DNA of 64,000 nucleotides from JAJFHI01 sp050633705 (GTDB taxonomy: Bacteria > Pseudomonadota > Alphaproteobacteria > Rhizobiales > Hyphomicrobiaceae): positions 310,001 to 374,000 of the forward strand of contig JBOEGZ010000001.1 of NCBI GenBank assembly GCA_050633705.1, read 5' to 3'. The position numbers were made by a program, and so were the translations under genes. Positions 43,121 to 51,478 of this stretch are shown piece after piece. The notes beneath the pieces are model-generated. The model did not search any database. It was given only the letters and a program-made list of their open reading frames with translations, and was not told the DNA's origin. The first letter of the stretch is position 1; each line of letters opens with the position of its first letter.

Positions 43121-45088
43121 ATGTCCGAAATCACGCTCACGTTCCCCGATGGCGCCGAACGCAAATGTCCAAAAGGCATCACGGGCAAAGCACTCGCTGA
43201 GAGTATATCAAAATCCTTGAGCAAGAAGGCCGTCGCCATCAGTTTAGATGGTGTGGTGAGCGACCTTGCTGATGAGATAACGTCGGATGCTGGTGTTAAG
43301 ATCATTACACGCCTCGACCCGGAAGCGCTTGAACTTATTCGCCACGATGCAGCGCACGTGATGGCAGAAGCTGTTCAAGAGTTGTGGCCGGGAACACAGG
43401 TGACAATTGGCCCCGTCATTGACAATGGCTTCTTCTACGACTTTGCCAAAGATGAACCCTTCAGACCTGAAGATCTCGAGGCAATCGAAAAGAAGATGCA
43501 TGAGATCATCAAGCGCAACGCGCCATTTACGAAAGAATTCTGGTCGCGTGATGATGCCAAAGCGCATTTCAAGGCGAAGGGCGAAGATTTCAAGATTGAA
43601 CTGGTCGACGCAATTCCTGAGGGAGAAGACCTCAAGATTTACAAACAAGGCGACTGGCTTGATCTGTGTCGTGGGCCGCACATGGCCTCAACCGGCCAAG
43701 TGGGAACATCGTTTAAACTCCAGTCAATCGCTGGAGCTTATTGGCGTGGGGATAGCAATAACCCGATGCTGCAAAGGATTTATGGAACCGCATGGGCCAG
43801 CGATAAGGATCTCAAGGCCTACCTGCTGCAATTGGAAGAAGCAGAAAAACGCGATCATCGCAAATTAGGTCGCGAAATGAATTTGTTTCACTTCCAAGAA
43901 GAGGCGCCAGGTGCTGTTTTTTGGCACGCACATGGTTGGGCTTTGTTTCAAAAGCTTATTTCCTATATGCGCCGGCGCCAACAGGAGACGGGCTACCATG
44001 AAGTTAATTCGCCCGACATGATGGATCGCCAGTTCTGGGAAAAATCGGGACACTGGGAAAACTACGGTGAGAACATGTTCACCACGGTTTTACCAGACGA
44101 GCGGGTGTTTTGCTGCAAGCCGATGAACTGTCCAGGACACGTTCAGATCTTTAAGCATGGTCTTAAGAGTTATCGCGACCTGCCCTACAAGATTGCAGAG
44201 TTTGGTAAGGTGCACCGGTATGAGCCATCAGGTGCTTTGCACGGCATGATGCGCGTGAGACACTTTACGCAGGACGATGCACACATCTTCATCACCGAAG
44301 ATCAGTTGATGGATGAGTGTCTGGCGATCAATGATTTGATGCTGTCAATCTATCGCGATTTTGGTTTTGAAGAGATTGATGTGAAGCTTTCGACACGTCC
44401 GGAAAAACGTGTCGGCGCGGACGAGTCTTGGGACCATGCAGAAGCGGTTATGGAGAAAGTGCTTGTCGAGATCGAGAAGCAGGGAAAAGGTCGCATCAAG
44501 ATATCGATCAACCCTGGCGAGGGTGCATTTTACGGACCGAAGTTCGAGTATGTGTTGAAAGACGCCATTGGCCGGGATTGGCAATGTGGTACGACGCAGG
44601 TCGACTTCAACTTGGCGGAACGTTTGGGTGCAATTTATATCGATGAGAATTCAAGCAAAGTAACGCCGGTGATGATCCATCGCGCAATGTTTGGGTCGCT
44701 TGAACGTTTTACAGGAATTTTGATCGAAAACTTTGCTGGTCACTTCCCGTTATGGTTGGCTCCGCTTCAAATTGTTGTGGCGACGATTACCTCGGATGCC
44801 GACGCTTACGGGGAAGAAGTTGCCAATTTGCTCGAAGCCCGCGGCCTGTCGGTTGAAACCGACTTCCGCAATGAAAAAATAAACTACAAGGTTCGCGAGC
44901 ATTCATTGGCCAAGGTTCCAGTGTTGGTTGTGGTCGGCGCGCGCGAAGCTGAGGAACGCAAGGTTTCGATCCGTCGTTTGGGCAGCAAAAAGCAAACGGT
45001 GATGACCTTGAATGAGGCGCTTGAAAGTTTGAGCGAAGAAGCAACACCGCCGGATGTGCGCCGTGCTCAGCAAGCCGCCTCTGCTTAA
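43121..45088 (+). CDS. thrS: Threonyl-tRNA synthetase
   Basis: ThrRS (655 residues) charges tRNA-Thr. Domains in order: TGS (EITLTFPDGAERKCPKGITG, about 3-22), the editing N2 domain with HDAAHVMAEAVQELWPGTQ and KIYKQGDWLDLCRGPHM, and the class II catalytic core with motif 2 HRYEPSGALHGMMRVRHFTQ and zinc-site Cys and His (FCCKPMNCPGH). Motif 3 has PVMIHRAMFGSLERF, followed by the anticodon-binding domain (about 545-640). GGAGGG lies 6 nt before the ATG at 43121. A terminator follows. Confidence 0.98.
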   Translation: MSEITLTFPDGAERKCPKGITGKALAESISKSLSKKAVAISLDGVVSDLADEITSDAGVKIITRLDPEALELIRHDAAHVMAEAVQELWPGTQVTIGPVIDNGFFYDFAKDEPFRPEDLEAIEKKMHEIIKRNAPFTKEFWSRDDAKAHFKAKGEDFKIELVDAIPEGEDLKIYKQGDWLDLCRGPHMASTGQVGTSFKLQSIAGAYWRGDSNNPMLQRIYGTAWASDKDLKAYLLQLEEAEKRDHRKLGREMNLFHFQEEAPGAVFWHAHGWALFQKLISYMRRRQQETGYHEVNSPDMMDRQFWEKSGHWENYGENMFTTVLPDERVFCCKPMNCPGHVQIFKHGLKSYRDLPYKIAEFGKVHRYEPSGALHGMMRVRHFTQDDAHIFITEDQLMDECLAINDLMLSIYRDFGFEEIDVKLSTRPEKRVGADESWDHAEAVMEKVLVEIEKQGKGRIKISINPGEGAFYGPKFEYVLKDAIGRDWQCGTTQVDFNLAERLGAIYIDENSSKVTPVMIHRAMFGSLERFTGILIENFAGHFPLWLAPLQIVVATITSDADAYGEEVANLLEARGLSVETDFRNEKINYKVREHSLAKVPVLVVVGAREAEERKVSIRRLGSKKQTVMTLNEALESLSEEATPPDVRRAQQAASA

Positions 45089-45102
45089 AGGGATTGGGGC
45101 TG

Positions 45103-45130
45103 GGCGGACGATGTTCGCCCGGTCTTTTTT
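45103..45130 (+). terminator. Rho-independent terminator of thrS
   Basis: GGGCGGAC and GTTCGCCC (one mismatch) form a stem followed by GGTCTTTTTTT, about 15 bp after the stop. Confidence 0.8.
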
Positions 45131-45367
45131 TGAACCCATTTGAGTTTCGTCATTAATGCTCGATTGGTTATGACTTTTGTGGTGCAACATAAGCCTTCGC
45201 ACGTCTTTTTCCTTGAAACGCTTTAATTTCATGATGTTTGTGTTGGCAAAGTTGGCTGACGTTCGCCTTATGGGTATGAAATGCTATGCTGTCGTTTATG
45301 GGTGTGGCGTGGTTGGGCGAAATGGTCTTCGTCCTTGAGCGGTGTTATCTTGTGAGGTGGTGCAACA

Positions 45368-46198
45368 GTGACGGTGTTGACGAAGAAATCGCGGCTGCGC
45401 GCTAAGCTTTTCAACATGAAGCCGGTGGTCGGAATTTTTTGTGCGGGTCTGATTTCCAGCATTGTTGCTGTGCAGGCCGCAGAGATGACCACTCGTGAAG
45501 TGATCTCTGCGATTTTTAAATCCAATGCTACGGCACCGGTTGATTTTTCAGATCTCGATTTGTCGTTTCTCGACTTATCAAATGTCGATTTTAAGAAGGC
45601 GCAATTCACCGGCGCTGATCTTTATGGAAGTGACCTCTCGGAGGCCGATTTAAGCGGCACGGATTTAACCGAAACGCGCCTTGATCGAACAACGATCGTC
45701 AGGTCCAATTTTTCCGGTGCCGACCTTTCAGGCGCGACGATGCGGCGTCCAAGTGGTTTCACATCATTGGCCTATGACCGGCGCGATGCACCGAATTTCG
45801 AAGGTGCCAAATTGGTTGGCACGCGTGTTCATGGTCGCCTGGACGGTGCGAATTTTCGAAATGCTGACTTGTCGAAATCAATGTTTGCTCCAGAACAAGT
45901 GCGCGGTGAAACGCTTTCAACATTGTTGATGAGCCATCTGACTGGTGCTGATTTTAGGGGTGCCAAACTGCATGATGCGGATTTTTCACGCACGGTCTTG
46001 AAATTTGCTAACTTCACAGGTGCGGATTTAAAGGGCGCCAACTTTTCTAAGTCCAACCTCGCTCGGGCGGATTTCACTAACGCCAACATAGCCGGTGTCG
46101 ATTTTACTGACGCTGATCTTGAGGGTGTTATATTCGAGGGTGTGAAGGGGCTTTCTCATGCCCGTGGGATCAAGAGCGCGGCGGCTAACGCGCCCTAA
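45368..46198 (+). CDS. Exported pentapeptide-repeat protein
   Basis: This 276-residue protein has a signal peptide or anchor (hydrophobic about 18-37, ending VQAAEM). From about residue 55 it consists of A(D/N)LxX-type pentapeptide repeats: LDLSFLDLSNVDFKKAQFTG, ADLYGSDLSEADLSGTDLTE, ANFTGADLKGANFSKSNLAR and ADFTNANIAGVDFTDADLEG. These fold as a right-handed quadrilateral beta-helix. A non-repeat insert (about 120-160) with GFTSLAYDRRDAPNF interrupts the helix. It starts with GTG; GAGG lies upstream. Role unknown. Confidence 0.85.
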   Translation: MTVLTKKSRLRAKLFNMKPVVGIFCAGLISSIVAVQAAEMTTREVISAIFKSNATAPVDFSDLDLSFLDLSNVDFKKAQFTGADLYGSDLSEADLSGTDLTETRLDRTTIVRSNFSGADLSGATMRRPSGFTSLAYDRRDAPNFEGAKLVGTRVHGRLDGANFRNADLSKSMFAPEQVRGETLSTLLMSHLTGADFRGAKLHDADFSRTVLKFANFTGADLKGANFSKSNLARADFTNANIAGVDFTDADLEGVIFEGVKGLSHARGIKSAAANAP

Positions 46199-46227
46199 AG
46201 CCAAAACATTTTGCCAAGAAAACAAAC

Positions 46228-47073
46228 ATGCAGCGGTTAAAGCGTGCAGAAGATGGGAATAAAAAGTTGGCAGACACTTTAGGAATTGTTCGGAAATACC
46301 GCGGTGACGGCTTGTGGCGACAATTGATGGCGGTGGTATCGGGGTGTGCGTGTGTGTTGCTCATCGGGCTAGCGTTTGCTACGCAAGGGCGTGCTGATCC
46401 ATTGCGTGGCCCCGTTGATACAGCACTTGTTGTATCTGTTGATGTGTCCAGTTCCGTCGACAACCGCCGTTATGATCTACAACTTCAAGGAATTGCAGCC
46501 GCGTTGGAAGATAAGGGTGTGCAACAGGCTATTCTAAATGGTCCACGCGGGGCAATTTTGTTTGCCCTTGTGACGTGGTCAGATAACCCGAAACAGGACG
46601 TCCCTTGGACACGAATTTCTAGTCCCGAAGATGCAAGACGCGTTGCTCGGCTGGTTCGAAATGTGCCTCGCAATAAAGGTAACTTCACCTGTATGGGCAC
46701 AATGATGAGGTTTCTTGGCAACAAGGTGTTGGCGCAGATTCCAGTGCAGACCTTTCGCTCGGTTATCGATGTGTCAGGTGACGGTAAAGATAATTGCAAT
46801 CCAAGCCAGTCAATTGCGTCCATTCGTGATGAGCTCATTGGTTTTGGTGCGATCATAAATGGCTTGCCAATTTTAGAAGGGCGTGAGGCCAACACGCTTC
46901 AGTCTTGGTATACGGAAAATGTTAAGGGGGGGCTGGGGTCGTTCATATTACCAGCCGCTGGTTTTGCCGACTTCGGTCGCGCCATTCGTCAAAAATTTGT
47001 AATCGAAATCAGCGGATACGACGATGCACCAAACACGGTAGAAACGGCCGCTCGTTTATCTCCCTTGCGCTAA
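46228..47073 (+). CDS. DUF1194 von Willebrand factor A-type exported protein
   Basis: This 281-residue protein has a signal segment (about 34-56, ending ATQGRA). The DUF1194/vWA domain has the MIDAS motif ALVVSVDVSSSVDNRRYDLQ, then VTWSDNPKQDVPWTRIS and VIDVSGDGKDNCNPSQS, which complete the metal site. The family is found mostly in alphaproteobacteria. It starts 29 bp after the pentapeptide-repeat gene and may be co-transcribed. Function unknown. Confidence 0.9.
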   Translation: MQRLKRAEDGNKKLADTLGIVRKYRGDGLWRQLMAVVSGCACVLLIGLAFATQGRADPLRGPVDTALVVSVDVSSSVDNRRYDLQLQGIAAALEDKGVQQAILNGPRGAILFALVTWSDNPKQDVPWTRISSPEDARRVARLVRNVPRNKGNFTCMGTMMRFLGNKVLAQIPVQTFRSVIDVSGDGKDNCNPSQSIASIRDELIGFGAIINGLPILEGREANTLQSWYTENVKGGLGSFILPAAGFADFGRAIRQKFVIEISGYDDAPNTVETAARLSPLR

Positions 47074-47088
47074 ATCAAGGTTTAAAAA

Positions 47089-47295
47089 TCATTTGTTGCG
47101 ATTGTCTTTGCCCAAGTAAAGGTCGAGCTGACGAAACATCACCTCAAATTGCTTGCTGGCGCCTTTGCACAAATCACATTCGGCGATGTGATTTTGCAAA
47201 TTCGCTTTTTCTTGTGGTGTTAAATCGCGTTCGCAGGCATCGCTGACAAGCCATGTCGTATCTTTGCAAGTGATCGTCATTTTGGTGCCGGTCAT
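47089..47295 (-). CDS. Small zinc-finger (zf-HC2-like) putative anti-sigma factor
   Basis: This 68-residue soluble protein has the H-x3-C-x2-C zinc-anti-sigma motif (NHIAECDLCKG) after LTPQEKANLQ, and an additional N-terminal Cys. No membrane helix is present, so it is a cytoplasmic form. The ATG overlaps the stop of the ECF sigma gene (ATGA), the standard sigma/anti-sigma arrangement. Redox or metal sensing through the zinc Cys is plausible but inferred. Confidence 0.85.
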   Translation of the reverse strand: MTGTKMTITCKDTTWLVSDACERDLTPQEKANLQNHIAECDLCKGASKQFEVMFRQLDLYLGKDNRNK

Positions 47296-47873
47296 TCCGG
47301 GCGCTCCCAAGTGCGATCAAGGCATTCGCGAAGTTGCATGCGTGCCCGATAAAGAAGAACGCGCAGGTTGCCTGCCGACACCCCGACTTCTTTGCAAACT
47401 TCATCGGAATTAAGTTCCAACCATGATCGCATTAAAAACACACGCGACGTATTGGTGGGCAACTTGGTCAAGCAGGCATCCAGAGTGCGGAAAAATTCAA
47501 TGCGTTCGACGTTGGCGTGTGGGTCAGACCAGGCATCTTTCGGCGTGGCCCAACAGCCATTGTCTTCGAACAACGGATCGAACGCGGCAAGATCAAGTTC
47601 TCTTTGCAGGGCGTTGGGATCAGTCTTCGGGCTCTGGCGTTTTTTCGCTCTCAGACTGTCGAGGATTTTATGTTTAAGGATCGAAATCAACCAAGTCCTC
47701 AGCTTAGCGCGTCCTTTGAAACTGTCTTTGGATTCGATCGCAGCCAGAATTGCGTCCTGCGTGGCATCTTCTGCAGATGCTTGATCTCGCAGTTGCAGCA
47801 ACGCCAGCTTATATAAGACGGGCCGATAGGCAGCGATCTCGTCTGCAAAACCAATGTCGCGCGGCTCAGGCAT
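47292..47873 (-). CDS. ECF-type RNA polymerase sigma factor
   Basis: This 193-residue sigma factor has region 2 (LYKLALLQLRDQASAEDATQ, then FKGRAKLRTWLISILKHKIL) and region 4 (LPTNTSRVFLMRSWLELNSD, then VCKEVGVSAGNLRVLLYRAR). A linker with LFEDNGCWATPKDAW separates the regions. It is coupled to the zinc-finger anti-sigma gene by ATGA overlap and divergent from cytochrome P460, a likely target. The ATG at 47873 is chosen over a longer frame from 47906. Confidence 0.94.
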   Translation of the reverse strand: MPEPRDIGFADEIAAYRPVLYKLALLQLRDQASAEDATQDAILAAIESKDSFKGRAKLRTWLISILKHKILDSLRAKKRQSPKTDPNALQRELDLAAFDPLFEDNGCWATPKDAWSDPHANVERIEFFRTLDACLTKLPTNTSRVFLMRSWLELNSDEVCKEVGVSAGNLRVLLYRARMQLRECLDRTWERPE

Positions 47874-48086
47874 GGTGCGAAATTTATTTCCAAATTGGTG
47901 TAACAAATCAGGCCACTCAAACGACTAACCCTAGTTGCTTCGTGCGCGCAATGGTAAAGAGGAAAATGGCTTTACTAATTGTGCCGTGGCGACACGCTGA
48001 ACTGCGGCCAAATTCCTGTAGTTCGGCCAATACTTGAGTGCGCGAGTGGTGTCTTAGAAACAAGAAATAATAGGGAGTATGAGACA

Positions 48087-48605
48087 ATGACGTTTAAAAC
48101 ACTTTCCGCCGCCTTGGCGATTTTGGGTTTTGCTTTGGCTTCGGTTGCATTTGCTGAGAGTGAGCGGGTCGCCTATCCAAAGGACTACCAGACATCTATG
48201 GAAAATTATTTGAGCCTTGACCGGACGTTGAATGATGACCAAGTCATCCGATTGTTTGCCAGCAAGGAAGCGCTTGCAGCAGCCAAAGCTGGAAAAGAGC
48301 TGCCCAATGGCACGGTTTTGGTTGCCGAAGTTTACAAAGCGAAAAAGGATAAAGACGGAAACGTTATCGAAAGCTCTTTAGGTCGGCGCGTGCGAGATAA
48401 GTTTGCAGCGGTTGCGGTTATGGAAAAGAGAGCTGGTTGGGGTGATACGATTCCTGAAGACCTGCGCAATGGCGACTGGGACTTTGCCATCTTCAGTCCC
48501 AAAGGCGAGCGTTTGGCGAAAAAAGATCTCAACAAATGCCGTTCGTGCCACGCGCCATTAAAGGCCACACAACATTTGTTCTCGCTTGAGCACATGACCC
48601 GATAA
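48087..48605 (+). CDS. Cytochrome P460 family protein
   Basis: This 172-residue periplasmic c-type cytochrome has a signal peptide (about 1-23, ASVAFA), a P460 domain (VAYPKDYQTSMENYLSLDRT, GTVLVAEVYKAKKDKDGN, WDFAIFSPKGERLAKKDLNK) and the haem c site CRSCH near the C terminus. P460 proteins oxidise hydroxylamine or bind NO/nitrogen oxides. Divergent from the ECF sigma/anti-sigma pair, so the sigma factor may control it. The start is the ATG at 48087; upstream residues of the longer frame are not needed. Confidence 0.88.
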   Translation: MTFKTLSAALAILGFALASVAFAESERVAYPKDYQTSMENYLSLDRTLNDDQVIRLFASKEALAAAKAGKELPNGTVLVAEVYKAKKDKDGNVIESSLGRRVRDKFAAVAVMEKRAGWGDTIPEDLRNGDWDFAIFSPKGERLAKKDLNKCRSCHAPLKATQHLFSLEHMTR

Positions 48606-48639
48606 GGCCCGATAAAAATTGAATCAAGAAGACGATGAC

Positions 48640-48673
48640 GCCACGGGTGAGGCGGTTTGACCCCATCCGTGGC
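48640..48673 (+). terminator. Hairpin after the cytochrome P460 gene
   Basis: CGCCACGGGTG pairs with CATCCGTGGCG (11 bp, one G-U) around a 14-nt loop. The following bases (GTTGTTTG) form only a weak T-tract. Confidence 0.5.
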
Positions 48674-48795
48674 GGTTGTTTGCCGGAGCTTGCGCACAAG
48701 AAAACGGATGACTAGACAGTCTCGTTTTCAAAATGCTATCAGTCTCGTCCTTTGATTTTCGCGCGTGGTATTTGTCGCGCCAAATTACCTACAAT

Positions 48796-48871
48796 GGACC
48801 GGTAGCTCAGTTGGTAGAGCAGTCGACTCTTAATCGACCTGTCGGGAGTTCGAGCCTCCCCCGGTCTACCA
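48796..48871 (+). tRNA. trnK: tRNA-Lys (anticodon CUU)
   Basis: All four arms pair: acceptor GGACCGG/CCGGTCT, D-arm GCTC...GAGC, anticodon stem GTCGA/TCGAC with loop CTCTTAA (anticodon CTT at its centre), T-arm GGGAG/CTCCC with loop TTCGAGC. Length is 76 nt with an encoded 3' CCA. Confidence 0.97.
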
Positions 48872-48902
48872 GTTTGGCTCGACCACTGTTCGTCAGCCAG
48901 GT

Positions 48903-51272
48903 TCAGGCGATTTTTAATAGCTCCTGAACCTTGGCAACAACGTTTTCTACGATCTCTCCTAATCTGGTCGCAATGGCAAGGGTTTCGCCCGTCGCAGAGG
49001 TGATCAGATATCCTGCAACGACGAGTGTTGTGATCGGAAACACGATCCACTGCACGAACAAGACAAACCGCCCGAACCCCGTAATCTTTTTTGGCCAATA
49101 ATTTTCACGCAGGATCGATAGCCCAATCATGATGCTCACGGCGGCGTAAGTGAGGATGAAAATTTGATCAGATAGCGTGGCCTGATCGGAATCGACTTTT
49201 GGCAAAGCCAAATAAAGAGCGATTGATGATAGAAGTGCCGTGACTTGAATGGCCATAATCGATTCAAAACGGTTGTGGCGCAAAAAGACCGAGAAATACG
49301 TCACAAGCAGAATAAAGCCCAATGGAATGACAACGCGCAGGTAGTAGTCAACCGCGACGCGCTGTACGACCCAGGTTGCATTGAATTTATAGAACGGGAC
49401 GATACGTCTTTCACTTAATGAGCGATCGATCGTCGGTATTATGTCTTGGTCCGAGCCGACGTATTGATCGTCAAGGCGCCAGCCATCAATCGTGATGTTG
49501 GCTTTGCGCCCAATAGCTGGTGGGGGTTGGATGAGGAATGATCGCGCAGTGCTGGCGGCTTGGAATGAGACAGACAAGCGTTGTTTGTCGAAGGGATAAC
49601 TGGATAAGTTTGGTTCGAAGGTGAATTTTCCAGAGACCTTGTAAAGCTTTGTACCGGTTGGAAAATTAGATTCCGAACTGCCATCGTGTATTTGGCGTAC
49701 TTCGACCAAGCGTCCTTGGCCGGACTGCGAACGATAGGCGTTTGTGAACTCGATTTGCTTCACACCAATGTCATTGTCCGGCGATTTGAGTGAGAGATAA
49801 AACTCAGCGTCAAAGCTTTGATCGTTGGTATCAATGCGCGACACCCCAATCAGGTCGAGAGACAAGTAAACAACGGGTTGGGGTTGAATGGTGCCATTGA
49901 CACGGGTGTATTGTTTGGGCGAGAGAATAATCTCATTGTCATCCTTTGGCTTACTGATGATCAGTGTATCACCAGCGGCTGTGCGCTCGGATGTAAACGC
50001 CCAGTCCTGCCATAAGCCTTTGAGAACAAATCGCCCTTCCGTAAAGCCTCTAAGGCGGGTGCCGATGTGTTCGCGGTAGTCCTCTATTGTTGAATTCGAC
50101 GGCGCTGAACGCGCGGCATCGACAATCAATTGCAGCATGTCGCGGTACTGCGTCCCGCGGCCAATCGCACGCGTATTGCCTCCGTCGAAAATGCGTCGTG
50201 GTTCCTTATTGTTCTTTTCTTCGCAGTCACCGTTTTGCCAAGCGGGGTTGGCGGTGTTTTTTATGTCGTCAAAAATCCAAGTGTCGTCGCGCGCCCTCCA
50301 GATCCGACGGCGTAATCGCTCGTTGTAGACATTTGGAACGCCTTCCCGTGCCATTTGAAAAATTTCACCACCGTATTCGGTTTCGCCTTTCCACCGGTCT
50401 TGGATGGTCGTAATGCGTCCCAGCATCACAAATACCGGCACATTGAGTCCCACAGCAGACAACTGTTCCATCATCATAGCTGTTGGCCCGGAATGAATTG
50501 CCATCAACAACAGGTCCGGATCTTTGGCTTTTATATCGTCGACAACCCGTTGTGAGGCGGCTGGGTCGAGGCGATAGTTGCGCACGGGAACTTGATAATC
50601 GCCGACAATTCCTGGACCACCTGGGATGTCTTTGACGCCATCACCGAGTGCAAAACTATAAAGGTCGTTATCGACGCCGACGAATACGGGGCGTTGATAG
50701 CCACCATTTTTGATGAACGCCCGCACGGTCTCTAATTCGGTATCGACGGCGCTGGCCATCGTGAACACGTTTGGGTGGTCTTGAAAAATTTTATTGAGTG
50801 AGATTTCAGTGATGAAGGGGACTTTGGTCTGCGATATTCTTTGCCCCAAGCGATCAAACACAACACGACCCCGCGTTGAACTGGGAACGCCAATCATCGC
50901 CAAAAGATTTTCATTGTTTAAGGCCGTTTCGACATTGGTCACAGTCTCTTCAGCGTTTTCAAAGTCGTCGGTCACGATCAGCTTTATCGCTCGGCCGTGA
51001 ATACCGTTATCTCTGTTGATCTGCTCGACTTCACGGGAGGTGAAGTGCCTTATCGCTTGAACGAGACCAGGGTTGAAGCAGCGGTTAGCATCGGAGGAGA
51101 CGAAAACTTCGATCGTAAGTGGAGTGGATTTTTCTTGTGGCCGAGCATTGGTTTGTGCCTTGGCGGACGTTGCCAGTGGATAAATGAACAACGCCAACAC
51201 TGTCAAAAACAGCAGGACAAAGAGAAACACATTAGAGTTAAGGGCGCGGCGCGGTTGACTGACCGGCATCAT
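48903..51272 (-). CDS. Pentameric ligand-gated ion channel fused to an N-terminal periplasmic binding domain
   Basis: This 789-residue protein starts with a signal or anchor helix (about 13-32, NVFLFVLLFLTVLALFIYPL). Residues about 45-430 resemble a type I (LivJ-like) periplasmic binding protein: REVEQINRDNGIHGRAIKLI, NENLLAMIGVPSSTRGRVVF, VFVGVDNDLYSFALGDGVKD, and AIHSGPTAMMMEQLSAVGLN. Residues about 450-640 look like the extracellular domain of Cys-loop-type receptors: VYLSLDLIGVSRIDTNDQSF, DAEFYLSLKSPDND, and the Pro-loop SSYPFDKQRLSVSF. Four helices follow: M1 YYLRVVIPLGFILLVTYFSV, pore-lining M2 MAIQVTALLSSIALYLAL, M3 SDQIFILTYAAVSIMIGLSI and M4 FGRFVLFVQWIVFPITTLVV (about 646-758). It should be an inner-membrane channel gated by a periplasmic ligand. 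GGAG lies 9 nt before ATG 51272; a GTG at 51302 is alternative. Divergent from the polysaccharide deacetylase. Confidence 0.85.
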   Translation of the reverse strand: MMPVSQPRRALNSNVFLFVLLFLTVLALFIYPLATSAKAQTNARPQEKSTPLTIEVFVSSDANRCFNPGLVQAIRHFTSREVEQINRDNGIHGRAIKLIVTDDFENAEETVTNVETALNNENLLAMIGVPSSTRGRVVFDRLGQRISQTKVPFITEISLNKIFQDHPNVFTMASAVDTELETVRAFIKNGGYQRPVFVGVDNDLYSFALGDGVKDIPGGPGIVGDYQVPVRNYRLDPAASQRVVDDIKAKDPDLLLMAIHSGPTAMMMEQLSAVGLNVPVFVMLGRITTIQDRWKGETEYGGEIFQMAREGVPNVYNERLRRRIWRARDDTWIFDDIKNTANPAWQNGDCEEKNNKEPRRIFDGGNTRAIGRGTQYRDMLQLIVDAARSAPSNSTIEDYREHIGTRLRGFTEGRFVLKGLWQDWAFTSERTAAGDTLIISKPKDDNEIILSPKQYTRVNGTIQPQPVVYLSLDLIGVSRIDTNDQSFDAEFYLSLKSPDNDIGVKQIEFTNAYRSQSGQGRLVEVRQIHDGSSESNFPTGTKLYKVSGKFTFEPNLSSYPFDKQRLSVSFQAASTARSFLIQPPPAIGRKANITIDGWRLDDQYVGSDQDIIPTIDRSLSERRIVPFYKFNATWVVQRVAVDYYLRVVIPLGFILLVTYFSVFLRHNRFESIMAIQVTALLSSIALYLALPKVDSDQATLSDQIFILTYAAVSIMIGLSILRENYWPKKITGFGRFVLFVQWIVFPITTLVVAGYLITSATGETLAIATRLGEIVENVVAKVQELLKIA

Positions 51273-51478
51273 GAAGCACACTCCGGGGTGATAATAAGTC
51301 ACTGAAACTGAGGCAATATAGGCCGGAGGGCGGTTGCTATTGGGTGCGCGAAGGGCACGGTGGAAAACAACATCGTGGCACTGGAGTGCTGCGAAAGGGG
51401 AAATTGGCGATTGACCACAGATCCGGTGCGATGCTCAATAATTGTTGGGGCCGCGATAACCAGGAGCAGGGAGTGGTG

